Assembly: GCA_948663575.1 (NCBI GenBank)
Contig: CAPNAV010000021.1
Span: forward strand, 1-14,973
Length of the DNA stretch: 14,973 bases
Direction of reading: 5' to 3'
Origin: an uncultured Candidatus Saccharibacteria bacterium
Lineage (GTDB): Bacteria; Patescibacteriota; Saccharimonadia; Saccharimonadales; Saccharimonadaceae
Both the position numbers and the translations under genes were made by a program. Below the pieces are notes generated by a model. That model was not told where the DNA came from. It saw only the letters and a list, made by a program, of their open reading frames with translations, and did not search any database. Numbering within the stretch: position 1 is the first letter of the stretch; each line of letters starts with the position of its first letter. Shown here in pieces: positions 1-7,259 of this stretch.

Positions 1-44
1 GCAATTCTAATCTGATGAGGACTATTCCATTTCCTGGCTATTTT

Positions 45-53
45 TGTTATAAT
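45..53 (+). promoter_or_regulatory. Extended -10 promoter for the DUF348/G5-rsmA unit
   Basis: TGT followed directly by TATAAT (48-53) is a consensus extended -10 element. No good -35 is visible. Transcription would begin near position 60, only about five bases before the ATG at 65, so the mRNA would have almost no leader and no proper Shine-Dalgarno sequence. The same TGN-TATAAT arrangement recurs at six other starts in the window. Confidence 0.7.
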
Positions 54-64
54 AAGAGTAGAAT

Positions 65-1141
65 ATGATGAAACTACAGTTTCGCCTCCGTGATTTTGGC
101 TATGCCGCACTTTTCGTGCTAGTTGGCGTTTTTTTGTCATTTCAATTTTTTGCCAAACAGGGCCAGGCTTACGCTGAGGATGGTACGCCCATCCACGTTT
201 CCACGGAAATCTTCTTCGTCACTATCCATGACCAAGGCTCCTCTCGCACCATCAAGACCTCAGCCGTCACCGTAGCTGAAGTTTTAGAGAAATCTGGTAT
301 TGAACTTGCAGAAACTGATATCGTAGAGCCGTCGCTCAATGCCATTGTCGACAATGATTACCATATCAATATTTATCGCGCTCGCCCAGCTATCGTCATC
401 GACGGTCTCGAAAAGCGATACCTTATGACTGCTAGCTACGATCCTAAACAAATTGCTATCGAAGCTGGCTTTACGGTTTATGATGGCGATACTTTTACTA
501 CTGAATTTAACGCCAATTTCCTTGAAGCTGGCGCCGTGTCAACTTATCGCATTGAACATAATGGCGGCAGCACTATTACCGTCGAAGAACCTCTGCCATA
601 TCTCACGGAAACTCGCTATGATTCTAATCTTGCTAAAGGGGAAAGTTATGTCGAGCAAGCTGGCGAGGATGGTCGCCGTGTCAGTGTTTACCAAGTCAAT
701 TTCGAGAATAATGTTGAGGTCTCGCGTGAGCTTATTTCTGAGGAAGTTCAGCTTGAGCCAATTACCGAGATTATCGTTGTCGGCTCTAAGGTATCTATTG
801 CGCCCGAGCAGGAGCAGTGCGCCGCCTGGGCGCGCGAAGCGGGCGTTGCTGAGCAGGATCTCGGAGCAGCTCTCGAGTTAATTTATCATGAATCTGGTTG
901 CCGCGTTGACGCCACCAACGCTTCTTCTGGTGCATACGGTATTCCGCAGTCGTTGCCAGGCGATAAAATGGCAGCTTTTGGTGACGACTGGCAGACGAAC
1001 CCAGTCACTCAGATTCGCTGGATGATTGATTATGTTGATCGCCGTTATGGTGGCTGGCAAGGAGCTCTTGATTATTGGTGGTGTACTGGCACTTGCACGT
1101 CGCGTCTAGGCACTATTACTAAAAACGGATACTGGTACTAA
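65..1141 (+). CDS. Secreted DUF348/G5-domain cell-wall protein with lytic-transglycosylase-like C-terminus
   Basis: This 358-residue protein is probably exported and acts on peptidoglycan. A membrane segment or signal lies at residues 11-30, with a possible cleavage site after AYA (35-37). Ubiquitin-like DUF348 repeats follow at about 58-114 and 117-172, then a G5 domain at about 176-242 ending in VGSK. The C-terminal part (about 250-358) resembles soluble lytic transglycosylase / aggregation-promoting-factor domains: a catalytic-type Glu in YHESGC (E276), then SSGAYGIPQSLPG and NPVTQIRWM. DUF348-G5 proteins of the RpfB/YabE type carry Rpf or 3D domains in Actinobacteria and Firmicutes and often sit beside ksgA, as here with rsmA two bases downstream. 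Cysteines at 252, 279, 340 and 344 could form disulfides after export. ATG at 68 is an alternative start. Hydrolase activity is inferred from family resemblance. Confidence 0.85.
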   Translation: MMKLQFRLRDFGYAALFVLVGVFLSFQFFAKQGQAYAEDGTPIHVSTEIFFVTIHDQGSSRTIKTSAVTVAEVLEKSGIELAETDIVEPSLNAIVDNDYHINIYRARPAIVIDGLEKRYLMTASYDPKQIAIEAGFTVYDGDTFTTEFNANFLEAGAVSTYRIEHNGGSTITVEEPLPYLTETRYDSNLAKGESYVEQAGEDGRRVSVYQVNFENNVEVSRELISEEVQLEPITEIIVVGSKVSIAPEQEQCAAWAREAGVAEQDLGAALELIYHESGCRVDATNASSGAYGIPQSLPGDKMAAFGDDWQTNPVTQIRWMIDYVDRRYGGWQGALDYWWCTGTCTSRLGTITKNGYWY

Positions 1142-1143
1142 TC

Positions 1144-1905
1144 ATGAAAAACAAGAAGTCGCTCGGGCAGCACTGGCTTAAAAACCGGGCTATCCTTGAT
1201 GAAATTGCCGATCTGTCGATTGTTCCGAGCGTAGAGACCTGTCTTGAAATTGGCCCCGGTCTCGGCACTCTCACCTCCAGCCTTTTAAGGCGTTTCGATA
1301 AAGTCATCGCCATCGAGTTTGATACTAATTTAGCTACAAATCTACCTAAGTCATTTCCTGGCAAAAACTTACAGGTTATCAATGATGATATTTTGAGTAT
1401 TGACCTTGAAAAGATCATCCAAAACCCACCATATGTAGTATCAGGAAATATCCCATATTATATTACTTCGCCGATCGTTCGCAAGCTGCTCGAAGCTCCC
1501 GTCAAGCCAGCAAAAATCGTTCTCCTTATTCAAAAAGAAGTTGCTGAGCGTATTGCTGCAGAACCAGGAGATTATAGCCTGCTAGCTCTAGCTGTGCAGA
1601 ATCTCGCCGAGGTAGAGCTTGGGCCTCTTGTCCCAGCCGCCGAGTTTGCTCCTCCTCCCAAAGTTGATAGTCAGGTAATTGTGCTTACTCCGTTCTCAGA
1701 GCCGCAAATCTCTCCAAAATGCCTAGATTTAGCTCGCAGGGGTTTTGCTAGCCCGCGCAAAAAGTTATGCGCTAATCTATCTACCTCAACTTATCCTAAG
1801 CCATTCTGGCGCGAATTGTTAACCAAAAACGGTATTAATCCCGATTCGCGAGCCGAAGATCTTAGCCTCTGGGATTGGGAGACTCTCTATCAAGAAACCC
1901 AATAG
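1144..1905 (+). CDS. rsmA: 16S rRNA (adenine(1518)-N6/adenine(1519)-N6)-dimethyltransferase RsmA/KsgA
   Basis: This cytoplasmic SAM-dependent enzyme dimethylates two adjacent adenines in the 3' hairpin of 16S rRNA late in 30S maturation. Visible family motifs are GQHWL near the N-terminus (8-12), the SAM-binding LEIGPGLGTLT (34-44), AIEFD (56-60), NDDIL (80-84), the catalytic motif IV as NIPYY (102-106), QKEVAERI, PPPKVDSQVI and a basic RKKLCANL block near the C-terminus. At 253 residues it is slightly shorter than E. coli KsgA (273). It starts two bases after the stop of the preceding gene with no good Shine-Dalgarno sequence, so translational coupling is likely. Motif IV with Tyr after NIPY rather than the common Asn is a minor variation. 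The assignment is secure. Confidence 0.95.
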   Translation: MKNKKSLGQHWLKNRAILDEIADLSIVPSVETCLEIGPGLGTLTSSLLRRFDKVIAIEFDTNLATNLPKSFPGKNLQVINDDILSIDLEKIIQNPPYVVSGNIPYYITSPIVRKLLEAPVKPAKIVLLIQKEVAERIAAEPGDYSLLALAVQNLAEVELGPLVPAAEFAPPPKVDSQVIVLTPFSEPQISPKCLDLARRGFASPRKKLCANLSTSTYPKPFWRELLTKNGINPDSRAEDLSLWDWETLYQETQ

Positions 1906-1994
1906 CTATTTTAATAAGTATTATATTTCATATAGCGCTTTATATCTCTAAAACATGTATCTATTCAGTCATAGTCATCAAAAACTCCCGCAAC

Positions 1995-2023
1995 TTGTTG
2001 GAAATAACTTTTTACGCTAAAAT
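1995..2023 (+). promoter_or_regulatory. Probable promoter for the proline-rich membrane protein
   Basis: TTGTTG (1995-2000), a 17-base spacer and TAAAAT (2018-2023) form a plausible sigma-70-type promoter in the 152-base gap after rsmA. The -10 lacks the upstream TG seen at the other promoters. AAAAGGA (2047-2052) supplies a ribosome binding site just before the ATG at 2058. Confidence 0.45.
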
Positions 2024-2057
2024 AAAGATAATCACTATAAAAATCAAAAGGATAAAA

Positions 2058-2966
2058 ATGAACCCAGACCCAAGCTCTCCTATCAATCCAGACTCGGATG
2101 CGCCCATTCCGCCTATCAGACCGACTCAGCCTTTTCCTCAGAGCTCTACTGGATTACCGATGCCACCTTCATCGCCACCTTCATCGGGCGATGCTTACTC
2201 AAAACTAATTAGCACCTCTGAAGATGGTCAATCATTTGATCCCAGAGCCCATAAAATGATTCCAGTAGTCGAGAAGCCTCTGGATATTAATCAAGTTTCC
2301 GATACTCCTGCGCAGCAGTTTAATCCGTTCAAAGCGACTACTAACGCTGCTCCATCGGAAGATAAGACTCATCCACGGCTTAATCTCATATTGATCATTC
2401 TCTTTGTTATTTTTGCGGTTGTCGCTGTTATTTTTGGCATATTATGGCGTAAAGCCGTAGAAGAGTTAAATGCCATCTCGTCATCTGGCCAAAACGTTCT
2501 CGTACTCACCTGTAATTTGCAGGATACTCCTCAGAATGAAGAGTTATCTATGTCCACCACTTATACTTACCAAGCAATCTTTAATAATCGAAAATTTAGT
2601 AGCATCGCAAATTCGGTTGAGTTTACTTTTGAAACCGTAGATGAAGCAACTTTAAATTATCCATATGTAGAGCAGCAGGTAGATAAATATAAGGAACTTT
2701 TTGCCTCGATGTCAGATGAAGTTGATTATGACACCGAGATTGATAAGCTCGAGTTTACGACCGCGCAAGACAGCAACAAGCTTATCCTCTCTATTCGTAC
2801 GGACGCTTCTAATCTTTCTAATCCTTTTCAAGCTCAATTTTTTGGCCTAAAGTTAACCGACAGTAACGAAGAGCCATCTTTCGATCCTAATTCTATCACT
2901 ATCGAAAAACTGCGCGACTACTACGAAAATAACACTAATTATATCTGCGAAATCACCTCACGCTAA
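2058..2966 (+). CDS. Hypothetical proline-rich single-pass membrane protein
   Basis: I do not recognise this 302-residue protein. The open frame extends upstream to 1875, inside rsmA, but ATG 2058 has AAAAGGA five to six bases before it and a promoter-like pair further up, so it is the likely start. The N-terminal half (about 1-105) is low-complexity, rich in Pro and Ser, and predicted disordered and cytoplasmic. One strong hydrophobic segment spans about 107-130 (LNLILIILFVIFAV and onward), followed by Arg-Lys. Residues 131-302 form a polar, Asn/Asp/Glu/Thr-rich domain, probably extracytoplasmic, with two cysteines (152 and about 297) that could pair. The long gap to metG and the absence of shared regulation suggest a single-gene unit. 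Function unknown. Confidence 0.7.
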   Translation: MNPDPSSPINPDSDAPIPPIRPTQPFPQSSTGLPMPPSSPPSSGDAYSKLISTSEDGQSFDPRAHKMIPVVEKPLDINQVSDTPAQQFNPFKATTNAAPSEDKTHPRLNLILIILFVIFAVVAVIFGILWRKAVEELNAISSSGQNVLVLTCNLQDTPQNEELSMSTTYTYQAIFNNRKFSSIANSVEFTFETVDEATLNYPYVEQQVDKYKELFASMSDEVDYDTEIDKLEFTTAQDSNKLILSIRTDASNLSNPFQAQFFGLKLTDSNEEPSFDPNSITIEKLRDYYENNTNYICEITSR

Positions 2967-3042
2967 AACCTCGGCTAAAACTGCATAAAATTAACATCAC
3001 TGTATAGTCAGATCAATATAGTATAATAAAAGGTCTAAATAA

Positions 3043-3228
3043 GGAGTACTATCCAATATTTTCTCCAAAGCGGCGATTCATTTAGCGAGCCTAGAAAGGA
3101 TTGCTTTTACAGCCAATCATCATAAAAGCAAACTCAAAAGAAAACTTATCTTATACAGCGCAGTAGATTTATTAAATGCACGCTGTCATCAGGTTCAATT
3201 ATGTAATCAGGCTGAAGGTATGGTATAA
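3043..3228 (+). other. Start-less open frame in the 272-base gap before metG; possible gene remnant
   Basis: The gap between 2966 and 3239 contains 61 consecutive sense codons from GGA 3043 to the stop at 3226-3228, in a frame different from metG. The inferred peptide includes AAIHLASLERIAF and KSKLKRKLILYSAVDLLNARC, which reads like an amphipathic helical protein rather than noise. There is no ATG, GTG or TTG at its head. An AAGGAG (3041-3046) and a TATAAT (3022-3027) sit just upstream, so an ATT start at 3058 is conceivable but would be unusual. It may be a decayed gene, a small protein with a non-canonical start, or chance. Confidence is low. Confidence 0.2.
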
Positions 3229-3229
3229 T
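3221..3229 (+). promoter_or_regulatory. Extended -10 promoter of metG (leaderless)
   Basis: TGG-TATAAT (TATAAT at 3224-3229) lies nine bases before the ATG at 3239. Initiation about seven bases after the -10 would put the RNA 5' end within two or three bases of the start codon, so metG would be translated from a leaderless mRNA. No Shine-Dalgarno sequence precedes the ATG, which fits. Confidence 0.7.
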
Positions 3230-3238
3230 GAATCTATT

Positions 3239-4654
3239 ATGTCAAAAGTTTATATCTGTACTGCAATTCCATACGTCAACGGTAGTCCCCATATTGGTCA
3301 TGCCATGGATTACCTCTTATCTGATGCTCACGCTCGTTATTGTCGTATGCGCGGCGATGAAGTTCGCCTTCAAGTTGGTACGGATGAGCATGGCAATAAG
3401 GTTTTTAGCTCTGCAAAAAAGAATGACATGACCGTCGAAGCCTATGCTCAGCAAAACTCTGATAAATTCCGCAGTTTTATTGAAAAGCTTGATATTTCTT
3501 ATACGGACTTTATCCGTACTACTGATCTAGATCATGTCCGCCGATGTCAAGAAATATGGCGTCAGCTTAAACCACATATTTACTCCGCCGAATATGATGG
3601 CTGGTACTGTGAAGGCTGCGAACGCTTTGTTACTCAGAAAGAATATGATGAAAATTCCGGCTGCTGCCCAGATCATCAAAAACCATACCAAAAACTTACC
3701 GAAAAAAACTATTACCTTAGAATTTCCGACTTTAAAGAGCATATTCGCACGGCCATTGAAAAGAATGAAATGCGCATTTTGCCAGAATTCCGCAAACAAG
3801 AAATGCTTCGCCTATTAGATGATGCGCCAGATATTTCCATTTCCAGGCCGCGCGGTCAACTAAGCTGGGGCGTTCCAGTGCCAGATGACGACGACCAAGT
3901 CATGTATGTCTGGGTTGATGCACTCTCGAATTATATTACCGTATTAGGCTATCCCGACCAAGACATTTCCGATTATTGGCCCGCCGAGGCGCAGTTCATT
4001 GGTAAAGATATTTTGCGCTTTCATGCAATTACCTGGCCAGCTATTCTGCTCGGGGTTGGTCTGCCTCTACCAAAACATCTTGTCACGCACGGTTATATTC
4101 TGGCGGACGGGCAAAAAATGAGTAAGAGTGTTGGCAATGTGGTTGATCCGATCGAAGTCCTTAATAAGCATGGCCTGGATGCCTTTCGCTACTATTTCCT
4201 GCGCCACGTTGACGCTTTTGCGGATGCAGATTTTACTTGGGAAAAATTTGAAAACTCGTATAATAACGAACTCGCTAATGACCTTGGCAATCTCGTTCAG
4301 CGTCTAGCCACTCTCTGTCGTAAAAATCAGATTTCTGGGCTCTCATATAAAGGAAGCCTAGACCCAGAATATTGCAAGTTAATGGACGAATTTGAATCTA
4401 CAAAGGCCTTTTCATTTGTTTGGCAGCGAGTTCAAGATCTAAACAAACAAATCGATGAACAGAAGCCATGGGAACTAGCCAAGGCTGGCGATACTATTAA
4501 ATTAGAGCAAGTTTTGAGTAATCTCATACAGGGGTTGCTGAACGTTTCGCTTCATCTCAGCCCGTTCCTGCCGGATACAGCTAAGAAAATCTCAGATATT
4601 TTTACTAATCAGGAGATCCTTCCGCCTGCTACGCCACTTTTTCCAAAGAGTTAA
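3239..4654 (+). CDS. metG: Methionyl-tRNA synthetase
   Basis: This class I synthetase charges tRNA-Met with methionine using ATP in the cytoplasm. From ATG 3239 the protein has 471 residues and starts MSKVYICTAIPYVNG. The HIGH signature is at 18-21 and KMSKS at 293-297. A single zinc knuckle is visible as C124-x2-C127 and C143-x2-H146, the arrangement known from Thermus-type MetRS. WVDALSNY and the helical anticodon-binding region follow. There is no C-terminal EMAP/Trbp111-like tRNA-binding domain, so this is a minimal form, as in many reduced genomes. The frame stays open upstream to an ATG at 3176, but that would add 21 atypical residues and place the start upstream of the promoter -10, so 3239 is preferred. 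It converges with the LTA-synthase-like gene. Confidence 0.95.
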   Translation: MSKVYICTAIPYVNGSPHIGHAMDYLLSDAHARYCRMRGDEVRLQVGTDEHGNKVFSSAKKNDMTVEAYAQQNSDKFRSFIEKLDISYTDFIRTTDLDHVRRCQEIWRQLKPHIYSAEYDGWYCEGCERFVTQKEYDENSGCCPDHQKPYQKLTEKNYYLRISDFKEHIRTAIEKNEMRILPEFRKQEMLRLLDDAPDISISRPRGQLSWGVPVPDDDDQVMYVWVDALSNYITVLGYPDQDISDYWPAEAQFIGKDILRFHAITWPAILLGVGLPLPKHLVTHGYILADGQKMSKSVGNVVDPIEVLNKHGLDAFRYYFLRHVDAFADADFTWEKFENSYNNELANDLGNLVQRLATLCRKNQISGLSYKGSLDPEYCKLMDEFESTKAFSFVWQRVQDLNKQIDEQKPWELAKAGDTIKLEQVLSNLIQGLLNVSLHLSPFLPDTAKKISDIFTNQEILPPATPLFPKS

Positions 4655-4695
4655 AGAGTGAGAAGTATCTAAGATAGTAAAAAAATCTGTGAATA

Positions 4696-4724
4696 AAAGG
4701 TAGTGTAATTTTTACAACACTTTC
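4696..4724. repeat. Degenerate copy of the GTTGTAA-N3-TTACAAC palindrome
   Basis: The core TGTAA-TTT-TTACA spans 4704-4716. The right arm TTACAACACTTTC (4712-4724) is identical to the right arm of the copy at 4873-4901. The left arm matches its reverse complement at 9 of 13 positions. It lies in the metG/LTA-synthase convergent gap. Confidence 0.55.
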
Positions 4725-4872
4725 AGGGATGGAAAGGCTGCAAGACAGTAGCTAGAGATAAATACTCATCAGTTTTTTAGATTTTTAGGAGGTTACTGCA
4801 GAGATAAGCTATTGCAAGGTGGGGGCTCCGAGGTATTTTTTGTGTTGAGATTGGGTGAATGATTTATGAGTA

Positions 4873-4901
4873 GAAAGTATTGTAAAAGTTACAACACTTT
4901 C
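4873..4901. repeat. 29-base near-perfect palindrome between convergent genes
   Basis: Arms GAAAGTATTGTAA (4873-4885) and TTACAACACTTTC (4889-4901) are separated by AAG and are complementary at 12 of 13 positions. The single mismatch becomes a G-U wobble in minus-strand RNA. It lies 42 bases beyond the stop of the minus-strand LTA-synthase-like gene and 218 bases beyond metG. It could act as a 3'-end hairpin for either transcript, although it has no flanking T tract, or as a protein-binding site. The rest of the 288-base gap (4655-4942) shows only T-rich stretches and a G-rich patch near 4820; I see no gene there. Confidence 0.7.
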
Positions 4902-4942
4902 TAATGAGTCTATTCCTTTAGCTATCTTATCCCTATCGCCCT

Positions 4943-7000
4943 CTAGTGCTCGTCCCAGTAGTGCTGACCAGCTAGTACATCATAAGTTGTCAACTGATAA
5001 TCTCGCAGGGCTGTAGTGTAAGTTGGCGTCTTTTCCCAGAAATAATTAGTTGATAATACTGGTGTTTCTTCGCAAACTGCGTCTAGTAGATAGAACATAG
5101 CTGGCTTTTCAGCATTGAGCAAATTATACATAGTATTCTGCAGACAGTTCGGCGTAGTAGTCGGCAGATTGACGTTTTTTGCGGTATTGATAATCTCTAG
5201 CCCTAGCTCCGTATTCTTTTCAGCTATCTCAGCAGGAGTATACATACTCTTAGCTGCGAAGTTAGTATATACAAAATACGGTGTGAGATGGGCGATATCC
5301 CTTTCCGACTTTTCCTTGGACTCTTTATAAGCATTAATTACTCCCGTTGCATGATCGCCAAACCATAACACCACCGTTGGCTCATCAAGCTCGTCAATCG
5401 CTGCCAAAAACTCACCTAAATATTGATCAGCATAGTGCAAACTCTGAAAATTCGCTACCAAATCATGATGTTCAATATTAATCAATGGATAATCAAGCTC
5501 CTGATAATTCGCTCCAGTATATGGACTATGGTTTTGCATTGTTACCGCACCAACCATCTGTGGGGTATTATTATTTTTTAGGATATCCAAAATTTCATTG
5601 AAAACCGAGCGGTCATTATAATACTCACTTTCGTTTTCGCGCTCCGTATAAGTCATTTTGTCTTTATCGATGAACGTATCATATCCAATCAACGGATACA
5701 CTAAGTTACGTTTATACATTGTGCCGTCATATGAATGCACGGCCGTAGTATCGAATCCAAACGTTTTCGCCCATGCTGCCACACCGAGTACGCCACTTGT
5801 TTTTGGAATGGCATTCAGATAAGGGAATGATTGTGACCAAAAATTAGTCAGTCCAGTCTGTACTTCAAATTCCACATTTGCCGTACCTCCGCCATATTCC
5901 GGAGAATACATATATCCGCTCGGATTTTCCGCAAAAATCTTTCGCAAGTTTGGTAATGGATCGCCGCCCAGATGGCTGTAATATTTTGTCAACAATTCTG
6001 GGTCATAAAAAGTTTCATCTAGAATCACCACCACATTCTCGACCACTTCATCTAGTGGCAATCGATCGGTATCCGCCTTCTTTAATGCATTGTACTTTTT
6101 TTCAATCGCTAGCATCGTTTCCTCGCCATATCCATCAGGTTCCTCGATTTTGAGGCGCCCAAGATTATATAAGAAGCCAATAATAAAACCGTTTTCATTA
6201 TAATTTTCAGTCTGGTTCCAAATCACCAGCTTGACACCCTCCATCCACTCTTCTTCCTCTTGATGGATAATAGGCCTCACAATCATAGTTAATGCCGCCA
6301 AAGCAGTCATCGAAAACGCCATTCTCGGCACTAATGCCCACCTATCCCACCAAGGCAGACCCCGACGATCTCGACCAATTACCTTGCGCGCATAATGCTC
6401 TAACAAGATCGAGCCAACCATAATCAAGATCACTCCGACTACTAATCTTATTACGCTCCATATGTCCACAAATTCCATCACATTACGAGCCTGGTCTGCC
6501 ATCAAGAAATCATCCGGCAAAAGTGGCGCCGACCGTAAGCGAAACTTTTCCATATGGATATAGGTAAGTACGCTAGCAAAAGCAAAGGAAAAACCGATTG
6601 TGAAAAAAATTCGCCATGTTACAGCTGCTATTACTGCCATGATAGCGAAAACCACCAGACCACTATATGCAAATAATACCGGTTTTTCATTAATAAAATC
6701 AGCCGTAGCCTCAAAATTACAAAGATTCTGTCGCCACAAAATAAACCATGTAAATAGCGTAGCCGCTCCCGCCAAAAGTAAAACTGATCCTAGCACCCTC
6801 AGGGCAATTGGCATCGGATGTTTTTTTATGACTCTTTTAGCGCGCTTATTCTTAAAGAAACCTCGAATCCTAGTATTGTCGTTAGATTCGCTATGACTAT
6901 CAGTGGTCTCAGTATTAGAACGATCATCCACCTCCGGTACAACTGCGGCATCGTTTGGCATATTTATTTGCGCATCATTCTTTTCATGCTTTTTAGACAT
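4943..7000 (-). CDS. LTA synthase family phosphoglycerol transferase (sulfatase-fold membrane enzyme)
   Basis: This 685-residue polytopic protein belongs to the LtaS/MdoB alkaline-phosphatase superfamily, which moves glycerol-phosphate units from phosphatidylglycerol onto an extracellular polymer or glycan. A charged cytoplasmic N-terminus (1-62) precedes about five membrane segments (about 66-90, 108-128, 130-150, 182-202, 225-245). The extracellular catalytic domain has VVILDETFYDP (metal ligand E329), the nucleophile-bearing EYGGGTANVEFEV (T373), MQNHSPYTG (H491) and WFGDHATG (D549, H550), covering the Mn-site and active-site positions known from S. aureus LtaS. Its start is immediately downstream of an extended -10 without a Shine-Dalgarno sequence. 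Dispersed palindromes lie on both sides of the gene. The exact polymer (glycerol- or ribitol-phosphate, or glycan decoration) cannot be told from sequence, so I give no symbol. Confidence 0.88.
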   Translation of the reverse strand: MSKKHEKNDAQINMPNDAAVVPEVDDRSNTETTDSHSESNDNTRIRGFFKNKRAKRVIKKHPMPIALRVLGSVLLLAGAATLFTWFILWRQNLCNFEATADFINEKPVLFAYSGLVVFAIMAVIAAVTWRIFFTIGFSFAFASVLTYIHMEKFRLRSAPLLPDDFLMADQARNVMEFVDIWSVIRLVVGVILIMVGSILLEHYARKVIGRDRRGLPWWDRWALVPRMAFSMTALAALTMIVRPIIHQEEEEWMEGVKLVIWNQTENYNENGFIIGFLYNLGRLKIEEPDGYGEETMLAIEKKYNALKKADTDRLPLDEVVENVVVILDETFYDPELLTKYYSHLGGDPLPNLRKIFAENPSGYMYSPEYGGGTANVEFEVQTGLTNFWSQSFPYLNAIPKTSGVLGVAAWAKTFGFDTTAVHSYDGTMYKRNLVYPLIGYDTFIDKDKMTYTERENESEYYNDRSVFNEILDILKNNNTPQMVGAVTMQNHSPYTGANYQELDYPLINIEHHDLVANFQSLHYADQYLGEFLAAIDELDEPTVVLWFGDHATGVINAYKESKEKSERDIAHLTPYFVYTNFAAKSMYTPAEIAEKNTELGLEIINTAKNVNLPTTTPNCLQNTMYNLLNAEKPAMFYLLDAVCEETPVLSTNYFWEKTPTYTTALRDYQLTTYDVLAGQHYWDEH

Positions 7001-7006
7001 AACTTA

Positions 7007-7015
7007 ATTATATCA
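7007..7015 (-). promoter_or_regulatory. Extended -10 promoter of the LTA-synthase-like gene (leaderless)
   Basis: On the minus strand TGA-TATAAT (TATAAT at 7012-7007) is followed by six bases and then the ATG at 7000. The expected transcription start falls on or beside the start codon, giving a leaderless mRNA. No -35 consensus is evident and no Shine-Dalgarno sequence is present. Confidence 0.65.
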
Positions 7016-7108
7016 TATTTGACAACAGCCTAGCTGAAGTTATATTTCTTGATAACTTAGGATAGATCTCACTTTTACTCAATATTACTAAAGTATAAAC
7101 TGTCCATA

Positions 7109-7134
7109 GAAAACGTTGTAATTTTTACAACAAC
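7109..7134. repeat. Perfect GTTGTAA-N3-TTACAAC palindrome upstream of the LTA-synthase-like gene
   Basis: GTTGTAA (7115-7121), TTT, TTACAAC (7125-7131) is a perfect 7-3-7 inverted repeat. The 13-base left flank plus arm, GAAAACGTTGTAA (7109-7121), is identical to 11069-11081 inside pheT. It lies about 100 bases upstream of the LTA-synthase-like promoter and downstream of the aquaporin terminator. Confidence 0.75.
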
Positions 7135-7148
7135 CATTGCATATATCC

Positions 7149-7161
7149 TTACAACGCTTTT
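7149..7161. repeat. Half-site of the palindrome family
   Basis: TTACAACGCTTTT matches the reverse complement of GAAAACGTTGTAA (7109-7121) at 11 of 13 positions. It has no matching left arm nearby, so it is either a degenerate copy or the far arm of a larger inverted repeat spanning 7109-7161. Confidence 0.4.
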
Positions 7162-7211
7162 AGAAAACTCCGCTCTTAAATTGTTTAGTTTACATTATAG
7201 CCGCTTTGAAC

Positions 7212-7235
7212 AAAAAACCGCCCCAAACGGAGCGG
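7212..7235 (-). terminator. Intrinsic terminator of the aquaporin-family gene
   Basis: Read on the minus strand, CCGCTCC (7235-7229), loop GTTT, GGGGCGG (7224-7218) and six T residues (7217-7212) form a classical Rho-independent terminator. The seven-pair stem contains one T-G wobble. It starts 25 bases past the TAG of the channel gene at 7260 and separates it from the LTA-synthase-like unit. Confidence 0.9.
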
Positions 7236-7259
7236 ATTCAGCTCTATAAAGAGTACAGA

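Noticed and set aside
453..881. 142-codon open frame overlapping the first gene
   Set aside because: It is a +1-frame shadow of the DUF348/G5 gene with biased Leu/Ser composition and no start signals of its own. The host frame has clear domains.
3022..3027. TATAAT as a second promoter before metG
   Set aside because: It lacks the TGN extension and any -35 at a usable spacing, and the 3224-3229 element is far better placed.
4725..4872. Structured RNA between metG and the LTA-synthase-like gene
   Set aside because: I found no extended paired regions, tRNA-like arms or riboswitch core. Only short T-rich runs and one G-rich patch are present.
4696..4901. The palindromes as operators of a known regulator (GlnR/TnrA, Rex, CopY/BlaI)
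   Set aside because: GlnR/TnrA needs TGTNA-N7-TNACA, Rex has TTGTGAA with a four-base spacer, and CopY/BlaI sites have TACA before TGTA. The order and the three-base spacing here do not match any of them.
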